This document shows, piece by piece, positions 7,355-14,421 of a stretch of 37,502 bases of DNA; the first letter of the stretch is position 1, and every line of letters starts with the position of its first letter. The notes beneath the pieces were generated by a model that saw nothing but the letters and a program-made list of their open reading frames with translations, was not told where the DNA came from and did not search any database. The stretch is from Deltaproteobacteria bacterium (GTDB lineage: Bacteria > Desulfobacterota > Syntrophia > Syntrophales > UBA8958): NCBI GenBank assembly GCA_026388335.1, contig JAPLJZ010000078.1, positions 1 to 37,502 of the forward strand, written 5' to 3'. Position numbers and translations under genes: made by a program.

Positions 7355-10184
7355 ACAGTGTGAAAGCTGGCTTTTGAGACAGTACGCAAATATTTTGGGA
7401 TTGAACCTTCTTGAAGGTCCAATGCGATTGCGCTGGTTGTCAGTTGATTCCCTCAGCATTGAAACAGGCAAGCAAGAAGCGCAAGGTTTGGCGATATTAG
7501 ACGACGATATTGGTTGGATGTTTTTTTTATTACCTTATGATCGTAACCGTTTTGAGCATCAGGTAAATCAGGCTCTAGGCTTGCGTTCACGCCTACTCAG
7601 GGAATCTAACTATACCGGGCAACAAATGACGGGAGAGAATGAAGATAAACTAAGTTCTTGGCGGATAGGCATTATTTGGCTGGTTGACGACGTAAAATGG
7701 ATTTCTTGGCAAGATCACATATTGAAACTGCGACGAGAATCAGGTGCGGCTGAAGAGATTTCACTTGATGCCGTTCGAATCATCCGGAATGATGTTCACG
7801 CCGCTTTAGACAACCACGGCTTACCACGATTATTGCTTCACACTCGCATGCTACTAGCACAATCAGCAAGGGAGTCGGAAGAATGGCGTTCTGCAGATGC
7901 TCAGATTTTAGCCGAACTTCAGAAGTTTTCGGCTGGGTTTGGCAACCCCAGGGCACGCACCTTTGCACGCGAGTTGGAGGAAAAAGCAAAATCATTTCAA
8001 CCCTCAGAGAGAAGCCCGCTTCCATCAGAAGCCCGAAAATTCCATAGCTTCTGTATTGAACACTTTCGTAATCTTGACCACCTTCAAATTGATGCAGATC
8101 ATAACGAGGCAACTAAAGCGCAAGCTATCGTGCTGTTCGGTCCTAACAGCACTGGAAAAACAAGCTTTGCCGAGGCACTCTCCTTGGCTGCATTTGGGTC
8201 CTCTCTCAGGCTTGAGCAATTTCTGAGTGATGAGGACTTGCCGCGGGTGACAGTGGAAGCTTACCTCAGGGATTACTTGACGCCAATCAACAATCGAAAT
8301 GCTAGGCCAATCTTTGTTTTTGGCAAGGATGCCGTTGGTGATAAGATTGAAGGGCATACATTTAACCTGAATCCCGATGACGTAAATAAGCGTCGATTTG
8401 ACGGCATCGTGCTAAATCAAGAGGAATCAATTAAATTTGCGAACACCAGGCGACAGGACTTGGCTGCACGCGTTCTTAAGGGCTATTCTGCCCTTGCTGA
8501 CCATCTTTTAGCGTGGTTGGTACAAGAAGAAAAGCGCGCTAACGAAACTAAACTGACGTTTACACGCAAACACGGATTGAGTGGCGCAATTAAACTTAGC
8601 AAAACCGCTTACAAAGGACTTGCAGAGGGATTGCTTCAGAAACAATTCCAACGTCCGTCATCGGAATTTCTCGATTGGCTGCGCTTCTGGGGGAGGACGT
8701 CAGGTGAAGATGGACGATTGGCCTCTAATCTAATATCGGAATGGACGAATCAGCAGTCAACTGTTGTTGATCGCTTAGCCGGGATATTATCTAAACTACA
8801 AGAAAAGGGAGAATCTGAACCACAGCTCACATATGAAATACTTGCAAGGCTCCATGAGCTTGATGAGCTTGCCAGACAATCCGGTGATTTCCGGAAACGT
8901 CTAGAAAACCGAATTGCCACGCTGCATGACCAACTTGATAACGCTCTGATTCAAATCGAAGCTTGGGGTACTTGGCTTTCCTCACAGAAATCGGCGTCAG
9001 TAACATCGGAAGCAGATAGTTCGTCATTGAAGGTTGAAATTGACCGTCTTGCCAAAGAAAGGAAGGAGTTAGAGATTACTGGCAGAGCACTTCGTGGCCG
9101 CCTCGACTTGCTGGACCAATCCAAACAATATCTCTCAAGTCATTGGATCACCGCGCATCCGGATACATGCCCTGTGTGTAACAGTGATGTATCGCAACGC
9201 CAGGGAATAATGATAGTGGTCTCGAATCTGCAGCAAGAAATCAATGAAACGATCCAGAAGTCACGAGTTCGACATGTGGAGATACAGAATCAGCAGAAGC
9301 AACTTGATGCCAAAGTCAAGGCTACTGGCCTAGCTACATGCCCATTGGCTGCAGAAGACCAAGCTCGAATAAAAGACTGGCTCACACCCTTCATGCCCAT
9401 TGGAGCAGTGTTGGAGGATTTGCTCATCAATCCACAACACCGTGAACAACTAAAGGGTGACCTAAAAAGGATGAAAATCCTGCCGGAGGCTCCCAAACCT
9501 TATGCAGACACCGACCAGGAGGCTAGGCGTCTGGCAAGTGATTTCATCTCCATGTCACAGGAGGCAGATAGGGCGTTAGAAGATCCTCAGGCTATCGGAG
9601 AAGTGAAGAACGCATTCGAGCAACGTCTGGAAAAGGTGTTGAAAGACCATTTACCGTCGACCTTGGAGAAAGTCTGGCTGGAAATTACTTTGACCCTGAC
9701 TACGGCAGCTTGGCTATTGCCGGAACATCCGACCCTAAAAATAGATCAGCGCGGAAAGTCATTGTCGGTTCAGACTAGGGAAAGAGGGCAGCATATACGA
9801 TACATTTACAATGCGGCTGAGTGCCATATTTTGGGTTTAGCTTGGTTCTTTACATATTATCTTGCCCGAAGGCGGTTCGAAGAAGCATGGATTTTACTTG
9901 ATGACCCAGCTCAGGAATTGGATCAGCCCAGTTTTCGGGAACTTGTTCGCTTTTGGGAAACTCTGCTTCGCTTTCATCAGAAGATGGAGCGTTATTTTAC
10001 TATGATCGTTGCTCTTCACCAAGAGGAGCGTGCCTTGGATACGGCGCGCGCAACTAACGGGAAACTCTATATATTAGGATGGAAGGATAGCCAGCAAGAC
10101 TTAAGCGATACACCAAGCATAAAGAAAGTAGTCATGTTAGCACCTGGGTTTCATCCTTTGAAGCCTGATAGAATGATTGCATGA
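7338..10184 (+). CDS. Rad50/SMC-like ABC ATPase with zinc hook, partner of the SIR2 protein
   Basis: 948 residues. SD GGGAGAT precedes the ATG inside the end of the SIR2 gene. Residues 1-230 are a domain I cannot name (it includes WRIGIIWLVDDVKWISWQ). The ABC head starts about 237 with HSFCIEHFRNLDHLQI and has Walker A GPNSTGKT at 268-275. A long helical coiled-coil region follows, with a CPVC zinc hook (C611, C614). The head then closes with a degenerate signature AAECHILGLAW and Walker B WILLDDPAQELD (D855, D856). Such ATPases bind DNA ends or unusual DNA. In Lamassu (LmuB) and ABC-3C systems they license a toxic effector, here SIR2. LmuB proteins usually begin at the ABC head, so the N-terminal extension is unusual. 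Confidence 0.85.
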   Translation: MQPWLEQCESWLLRQYANILGLNLLEGPMRLRWLSVDSLSIETGKQEAQGLAILDDDIGWMFFLLPYDRNRFEHQVNQALGLRSRLLRESNYTGQQMTGENEDKLSSWRIGIIWLVDDVKWISWQDHILKLRRESGAAEEISLDAVRIIRNDVHAALDNHGLPRLLLHTRMLLAQSARESEEWRSADAQILAELQKFSAGFGNPRARTFARELEEKAKSFQPSERSPLPSEARKFHSFCIEHFRNLDHLQIDADHNEATKAQAIVLFGPNSTGKTSFAEALSLAAFGSSLRLEQFLSDEDLPRVTVEAYLRDYLTPINNRNARPIFVFGKDAVGDKIEGHTFNLNPDDVNKRRFDGIVLNQEESIKFANTRRQDLAARVLKGYSALADHLLAWLVQEEKRANETKLTFTRKHGLSGAIKLSKTAYKGLAEGLLQKQFQRPSSEFLDWLRFWGRTSGEDGRLASNLISEWTNQQSTVVDRLAGILSKLQEKGESEPQLTYEILARLHELDELARQSGDFRKRLENRIATLHDQLDNALIQIEAWGTWLSSQKSASVTSEADSSSLKVEIDRLAKERKELEITGRALRGRLDLLDQSKQYLSSHWITAHPDTCPVCNSDVSQRQGIMIVVSNLQQEINETIQKSRVRHVEIQNQQKQLDAKVKATGLATCPLAAEDQARIKDWLTPFMPIGAVLEDLLINPQHREQLKGDLKRMKILPEAPKPYADTDQEARRLASDFISMSQEADRALEDPQAIGEVKNAFEQRLEKVLKDHLPSTLEKVWLEITLTLTTAAWLLPEHPTLKIDQRGKSLSVQTRERGQHIRYIYNAAECHILGLAWFFTYYLARRRFEEAWILLDDPAQELDQPSFRELVRFWETLLRFHQKMERYFTMIVALHQEERALDTARATNGKLYILGWKDSQQDLSDTPSIKKVVMLAPGFHPLKPDRMIA

Positions 10185-10276
10185 TGAGCAGAAAACAGAA
10201 ACTTGGGAAAATCAGGAGACACAATTCCTATTTCCCCGCAATTAGTATTATGTCCTTTGATTCGAAGAAATCTTGA
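10184..10276 (+). pseudogene. Possible remnant of a third gene of the SIR2/ATPase operon
   Basis: An ATG overlaps the ATPase stop (ATGATGA arrangement, typical of coupling) and opens a 30-codon frame beginning MSRKQKLGKIRRHNSYFPAI. It runs out exactly where the duplicated toxin tail (10262-10290) starts. It may be a truncated third component, or only a chance frame. Confidence 0.2.
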
Positions 10277-10290
10277 TGATAAAATCATAA
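10262..10290 (+). pseudogene. Duplicated 3' end of a DUF6516/TumE toxin gene
   Basis: These 29 bp match 11510-11538, the last codons of the intact toxin gene, with about 2 mismatches. In frame they read FEEILMIKS-stop, compared with [10 protein letters not shown]-stop in the intact gene. A stop codon precedes the fragment. It is the tail of an otherwise lost copy of the TA module. Confidence 0.6.
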
Positions 10291-10374
10291 GTTATCATGT
10301 AGCATCAGGGGCCACTGCTTGTGATTATCTGACGGTGAATGATACGGCATTGAGTATGCGTCCGTCTTTGTCCG
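10291..10374. repeat. Direct repeat copy A, containing a pbpC-tail relic
   Basis: Matches 11580-11663 at 75-76 of 83-84 positions. From 10325 leftward on the minus strand it encodes DKDGRILNAVSFTVR-stop, the C-terminal end of the PbpC protein whose intact gene ends at 21161. About 34 bp beyond the pbpC stop are shared only with copy B. The 295 bp between the ATPase and the next gene contain only this repeat, the toxin tail and the possible remnant. Confidence 0.8.
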
Positions 10375-10479
10375 GACGATATATAACCAATGTTGATATA
10401 ACAAAAAAACCTTGACGCTTTGTGCAGCTTGACTGATAGTGAATCATTCCTGATGCCTGGCCCGCAAGGAGTGATTAAA

Positions 10480-10713
10480 ATGTTGAATTCGCTCAAAGAA
10501 GCCTCAATAGAAACCATCAAGAGATTGCCTGATGAATGCACAGCCGAGGATATAATGTATGAGATCAATTTTATTGCCCAAGTACTGGAAGGACTGAAAG
10601 ACGCGGAGGCAGGTCGGCTGGTGACCACCGACGAACTACTCAACAGGGTTGGGCAATGGACAAATACATTGAACGGTATGGACGGAGACCGAAACAATGC
10701 GCCGGATTGTTAA
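10480..10713 (+). CDS. Small antitoxin-like protein, orphan
   Basis: 77 residues from the ATG at 10480, chosen because AAGGAGTG lies 7 nt upstream; the frame is open to 10420 but has no ribosome site there. The product starts MLNSLKEASIETIKRLPDEC and continues TAEDIMYEINFIAQVLEG, then ends in VTTDELLNRVGQW. This pattern (Leu-Pro-Asp-x-Cys/Ala, a helical middle, then a short C-terminal arm) resembles small antitoxins that precede RelE/ParE toxins; the assignment rests on recall of the pattern, not a search. No RelE-like toxin follows: an overlapping ATG at about 10694 gives only MRRIVKEKP before a stop, which could be the stub of a lost toxin. Confidence 0.6.
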   Translation: MLNSLKEASIETIKRLPDECTAEDIMYEINFIAQVLEGLKDAEAGRLVTTDELLNRVGQWTNTLNGMDGDRNNAPDC

Positions 10714-10849
10714 GGAGAAACCCTAAAAGGAAAGGTAAGGAAAAATCAATTGAATAACAACGATGAACTGTGATATTTTAAATTATAGGAATGAAGGTGC
10801 TTCACAAAATAAATGTATCCAATATATCCTTGGAAGAGAGGTTGTTGTC

Positions 10850-11119
10850 ATGGAAATTCATGAGCTTGTGGTTGAAATGAAACTTCTCGAACGTCGGATG
10901 ACTCTTTTTGAGGAAAAATATGGCATCCTCAGCGAAGACTTTTATGAGGCGCTGACGACAGGCAAACTCGAGCGTTACGACGAATACGATGAATCGAGGA
11001 GCGATTTCAGCCGCTGGAAAGGTATTTACGAGACATGGCAACGACGCAAGCAGGCTTATAGAGAAGATCTTCGCAAGCGTGAAATCAGCGATACGCTGCG
11101 TGTGCAACCTGCCTATTAA
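10850..11119 (+). CDS. Probable antitoxin partner of the DUF6516/TumE toxin
   Basis: 89 residues from the ATG at 10850 ([20 protein letters not shown]); GAGAGG lies upstream, whereas the longer frame from 10763 has none. It is highly charged and helical, probably coiled coil: a leucine-rich first half, then [18 protein letters not shown] and a basic end. It ends 2 nt before the toxin gene, the usual antitoxin-first arrangement. I do not recognise a DNA-binding motif, so autoregulation is not evident. The antitoxin role is inferred from position, size and charge. Confidence 0.65.
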   Translation: MEIHELVVEMKLLERRMTLFEEKYGILSEDFYEALTTGKLERYDEYDESRSDFSRWKGIYETWQRRKQAYREDLRKREISDTLRVQPAY

Positions 11120-11121
11120 GA

Positions 11122-11538
11122 ATGGATATTCTCCCCCTGTCTTCATTGGCTGATTATAGTCTGTTCGTTTCTGAATTGATTAACCAGTCACAGGTTCATC
11201 ATTCTACAGTTGTTGTCTGGTCGGAAAGTCCCCACACAGGAATTGCGGAGGGAGAGATTTACTTCCGCAATGGCCTACGTTTACGGATGAGAGAAGATAT
11301 CGATTTTGATGCGTCTCTTATTGCATCCTATGGTTACGAGATTTACAGAGGAGATGAGCGCCTCTATTGGTACGATGATTTTCCTCACCCCCAGGATTCC
11401 AGCCTTGCATCAACATTTCCCCATCACAAACATTTTCCGCCTGATATAAAACGCCATCGAATTCCTACGCCCGGACTGAGTTTCAGCCGGCCGAACCTCC
11501 CGGGTATCATCGAAGAAATCTTGGCGATAAAATCATAA
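11122..11538 (+). CDS. DUF6516 (TumE-type) toxin family protein
   Basis: 138 residues. The family hallmark is the C-terminal half: [20 protein letters not shown], then [11 protein letters not shown], then a [13 protein letters not shown] end. I recall these conserved His/Asp-rich segments from DUF6516, annotated as TumE toxins of type II TA systems; the activity is not something I can state from sequence. The N-terminus ([15 protein letters not shown]) is complete, and the gene starts 2 nt after the preceding gene, so it depends on coupled translation. Its last codons are duplicated at 10262-10290, evidence for an earlier second copy of the module. Confidence 0.75.
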   Translation: MDILPLSSLADYSLFVSELINQSQVHHSTVVVWSESPHTGIAEGEIYFRNGLRLRMREDIDFDASLIASYGYEIYRGDERLYWYDDFPHPQDSSLASTFPHHKHFPPDIKRHRIPTPGLSFSRPNLPGIIEEILAIKS

Positions 11539-11579
11539 TCGAAGAAATTTACTACATCACAAAAACGGATATTGCGACA

Positions 11580-11713
11580 GTTATCATGTGGCATCAGGGT
11601 CGGCTGCTTGTGATTATCTGACGGTGAAGGATACGGTATCGAGGATGCGTCCGTCTTTGTCCAGGATGGACAACTGGTGGTTGCCCCGCTGAGGTTTCCA
11701 GAGGAGTTGATGG
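11580..11713. repeat. Direct repeat copy B with 33-codon pbpC-tail relic
   Basis: 11580-11663 repeats copy A. From 11713 to 11614 on the minus strand it encodes HQLLWKPQRG, then NHQLSILDKDG, RILDTVSFTVR and a stop, matching the intact PbpC C-terminus (21161-21260) at about 93 of 100 bases. It is a gene fragment with no upstream part. The gap 11539-11790 holds only this. Confidence 0.85.
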
Positions 11714-11790
11714 GGGGCTAGGCAATGATGGAAGGTTTACAATCCCCCTGAGGAAAGTGCAACGAAAAATGAAACAAAGCAAGGCCGGTG

Positions 11791-12594
11791 TTATATCTTC
11801 GGGTGCTTGGACCGTTTTGGGAAGTGACAGCCCCCGCAGTCCATCAAGCCCCTCGTATTCTCCAGTACGCTGCCCTGATCATGGCAGCTTCTGCATGACC
11901 GGGTCCCAGCAGATAGTCTGTGCATCGGTTTGAACGTGCCTTCGCTTGAAGCGTTGAGTAGCTCCACCGTTTTTTTGGCTACGGCCCCCGTGAGCCAGGC
12001 ACACCTTTCCGAGCGCTCGTTGGAAAAGGATTTTAATTTGGAGGTCTTGCACCAGGTGCTCACCGAAACGTGGCACAGGGGTGAACGGGAGACGGACCGG
12101 ATGATCTCGAACTTGGGAGCTTTAGGCCTGTAGTCGGGAAGAGGGCTCTGTTCATACCAGTTGAATAGCTCCCTGATGAGGATGAAAGCAGCCTCCCGGC
12201 GCTCCCTTTCCAGGCCCCCTTTCACCAGAAAAATTGCCGAAGAGGCACCATTCAGGGCACCGCAAAGGATCAAGACGCCCGCCATTCCTCCCTCGCCCAA
12301 GACCATCATCGTGGAAGGCATTATTGTGTAGGGATAGCCCACTTCCCGCCGCAACTGGCTCATGATCGCTTCGAAGGCTCCGTAGCAGCATGCGCCTTTG
12401 TAAAACCCGTAGTATCCTGATTCCCCGGCCCCTTGGGGGTCGAGCTTTTTATAGGGCCAAGGGAGTTCGGGGGGCCCTTCATGCTGCCCAGGAACTGCCG
12501 ACGCCCTTTGCCCTGAGAAAGCAAGGCCACCAATAACAGAGCCAAACATCATCATGCCCGTATTTTTGAATATATCTCGTCTCGATAATTTCAT
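11791..12594 (-). CDS. Split-Soret type diheme cytochrome c (C_GCAxxG_C_C family), exported
   Basis: 267 residues. The N-terminus has a Tat-like signal (SRRDIF at 4-9, then a hydrophobic stretch to AFSGQRASA), so the folded protein is likely exported to the periplasm. The middle carries cysteines of the C_GCAxxG_C_C domain (C69, C70, C111 in CGALNGA, then C174, C182, C198). The C-terminus has two heme sites, CRSCH (234-238) and CGGCH (253-257). Two hemes per chain and this domain match the split-Soret cytochrome c of Desulfovibrio. The physiological role of that family is unclear; electron transfer is likely. SD AAGGAG precedes the ATG. It has no co-transcribed partner; a relic of another gene's start lies immediately upstream. 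Confidence 0.85.
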   Translation of the reverse strand: MKLSRRDIFKNTGMMMFGSVIGGLAFSGQRASAVPGQHEGPPELPWPYKKLDPQGAGESGYYGFYKGACCYGAFEAIMSQLRREVGYPYTIMPSTMMVLGEGGMAGVLILCGALNGASSAIFLVKGGLERERREAAFILIRELFNWYEQSPLPDYRPKAPKFEIIRSVSRSPLCHVSVSTWCKTSKLKSFSNERSERCAWLTGAVAKKTVELLNASSEGTFKPMHRLSAGTRSCRSCHDQGSVLENTRGLMDCGGCHFPKRSKHPKI

Positions 12595-12606
12595 TGTTTA
12601 CTCCTT

Positions 12607-12667
12607 GAAACTTGCTTAAGTTGTCTTGTCCGCTGTAACACTCAACCTGGATCTGCTCGTAATCCAT
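12607..12667 (-). pseudogene. Possible 5' remnant of a small conserved gene
   Basis: An ATG at 12667 opens MDYEQIQVECYSG, which resembles the start of small proteins (about 80-90 residues) common in deltaproteobacteria. The similarity stops after YSG, and the frame runs into the cytochrome gene's leader. It looks like the first codons of a deleted gene, though the match is short and recalled rather than searched. Confidence 0.3.
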
Positions 12668-12806
12668 AAAAGCTTTCCCTGACTTGATCTCGGCACCTCA
12701 TCAGACAAATGCCGATAAAAGAATCCTCATCAATTTACACAATATCCATCCCAAATCCCACCTTTTATTCATCTCTCCGCACACTCTCAACGCAAGTTTC
12801 GGTTCC

Positions 12807-12864
12807 GCATCCCAATTTTGCCACCAGTTTTCCTTTGACATACGAGATTCCCTTGCCTTATACT
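12807..12864 (+). promoter_or_regulatory. Promoter of the malic enzyme operon with shared upstream element
   Basis: A strong sigma70 promoter: TTGACA (12835-12840), an 18-bp spacer, and TATACT (12859-12864). The 28 bp upstream (GCATCCC, ATTTTGCC, CCAGTT) recur at 18006-18034 in front of another TTGACA. The similarity includes part of the initially transcribed region (ACTC-CCGTC-AAAA). A common regulator bound just upstream of -35 is the likely explanation. The rest of 12595-12984 shows only the cytochrome leader and remnant on the minus strand and a leader of about 114 nt. Confidence 0.7.
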
Positions 12865-12984
12865 CCTACCGTCGAAAAGGGAATTCATATCAATGAGATG
12901 TCTTGAGTCGCTAATAGCACTTGCGACATAATTACGGCAGTTGTTAAAATTTGTCAGTCTATAATACCTTGGGGAGGGTGAGTT

Positions 12985-14412
12985 ATGATCAGAACGACAA
13001 GCGCAAGTTACAGCATCTTGATGCGTATCGAGTTGGACAACAAGCCGGGGATGCTGGGAAAGGTTGTCTCCGCCATCGGTAAGGCCGGGGGGAACTTGGG
13101 GGCGGTCGATATCGTCGGCTTTAGAGACAGTTGCATCATCAGAGACATCGTCGTCAGCACTGCCGATCACGACATGATGCAGAAGATCCTTGACGTGGTG
13201 AAGCGGATAAATGGAGTAAACGTCATCGATATCGCCGATCGCACCTTTCTGGCCCACGTGGGGGGAAAGATAGAGATCAAGAGCAAGATCCCCCTGAATA
13301 GCCGCGACGATCTCGCGATGGCTTACACGCCCGGCGTCGCCCGTATCTGTGACGCCATCCATGCAGATCCGGAGCGGGCGTACGATCTGACGATTAAAAA
13401 GAACACCATTGCCATTGTTAGCGATGGCACCGCCGTGCTGGGACTGGGCGACATCGGGCCGAAGGCCGCCATGCCCGTAATGGAAGGGAAGGCGCTCCTC
13501 TTTAAGAACTTCGGCGGTGTTGACGCCTTCCCCATCTGTCTGGACACCAAAGTCCCCGACGAAATTATCGAAACGGTGAGAAGAATCGCCCCCGGATTTG
13601 GAGGCATAAATCTGGAGGATATCTCCGCCCCCCGCTGTTTCGAGGTCGAGAATCGCCTGAAGGAAATCCTGGACATCCCCGTTTTCCATGATGACCAGCA
13701 TGGCACGGCGGTGGTAATTTTGGCGGGGCTCCTCAACGCCCTGAAAGTTACCGGCAAGGATATAAAGGATATCCTGGTGGTTGTGAACGGCCTGGGCGCG
13801 GCCGGGATTGCTGCCATAAATCTTTTGCGGGCGGCCGGGGCAACGCGTTTTATCGGCTGCGACCGCAAGGGCATTTTGTACCGGGGCCGGAAGGAAAACA
13901 TGAACCCCGTCAAGGAAAAGGTCGCCGCGGAAACCAACCACGAACTGATCAAAGGCGATGTGTTCCGCGCCCTCAAAGGCGCCGATTTGTTCCTCGGTGT
14001 TTCGGATGGCAATCTTCTCCACGCCAAAGATATAAAAAAGATGGCGAAAGACCCGATCGTCTTTGCTATGGCCAATCCGAACCCGGAGATCATGCCGGAA
14101 GAGGCGCAGGGGCACGTGCGGATCATGGCTACCGGCAGATCGGATTATCCCAACCAGATCAACAATGTCCTTTGTTTCCCCGGACTGTTCAGGGGCGTTT
14201 TGGACTGCCACGCCCGCGTGATAAACAGGGAAATGCTGCTCGCTGCCGCCCGGGCTATCGCCGGCAGCGTCGAGCCGGAGTGCTTGATGGAAGACTACAT
14301 CATCCCCAGTGTCTTCAATCAGAAGGTTCAGGAAAACGTGGCCGCTGCGGTGCGGGAAACTGCCATCAAAACAGGTGTGGCCAGGGAGATGCACGAATTC
14401 TCGTTGTTCTGA
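12985..14412 (+). CDS. NAD(P)-dependent malic enzyme with N-terminal ACT domain
   Basis: Cytoplasmic oxidative decarboxylation of malate to pyruvate and CO2. Residues about 8-85 form an ACT domain (YSILMRIELDNKPGMLGKV), a likely allosteric amino-acid sensor. The malic core follows: MAYTPGVARIC (catalytic Tyr), GDIGPKAAMPVMEGKALLFK (catalytic Lys region), INLEDISAPRCFEVE and FHDDQHGTAVV (metal-binding acids), and the Rossmann loop NGLGAAGIAA. Length 475 fits ACT-type bacterial enzymes. SD GGGGAGGGTGAG precedes the ATG. It is first in an operon with a dicarboxylate/amino acid transporter and aspartase: aspartate to fumarate, to malate (fumarase not in the window), to pyruvate. The ACT domain might sense aspartate or another amino acid; this is inference. 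Coenzyme preference cannot be read off. Confidence 0.93.
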   Translation: MIRTTSASYSILMRIELDNKPGMLGKVVSAIGKAGGNLGAVDIVGFRDSCIIRDIVVSTADHDMMQKILDVVKRINGVNVIDIADRTFLAHVGGKIEIKSKIPLNSRDDLAMAYTPGVARICDAIHADPERAYDLTIKKNTIAIVSDGTAVLGLGDIGPKAAMPVMEGKALLFKNFGGVDAFPICLDTKVPDEIIETVRRIAPGFGGINLEDISAPRCFEVENRLKEILDIPVFHDDQHGTAVVILAGLLNALKVTGKDIKDILVVVNGLGAAGIAAINLLRAAGATRFIGCDRKGILYRGRKENMNPVKEKVAAETNHELIKGDVFRALKGADLFLGVSDGNLLHAKDIKKMAKDPIVFAMANPNPEIMPEEAQGHVRIMATGRSDYPNQINNVLCFPGLFRGVLDCHARVINREMLLAAARAIAGSVEPECLMEDYIIPSVFNQKVQENVAAAVRETAIKTGVAREMHEFSLF

Positions 14413-14421
14413 GCATACATT

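Noticed and set aside
10203-10415. 70-codon frame after the ATPase gene
   Set aside because: It starts from TTG without a ribosome site and runs through the toxin-tail copy and the pbpC-tail repeat in a non-coding frame.
11594-11782. 62-codon minus-strand frame downstream of the split-Soret gene
   Set aside because: It lies over the pbpC-tail relic in the wrong frame; the correct frame gives the pbpC C-terminus.
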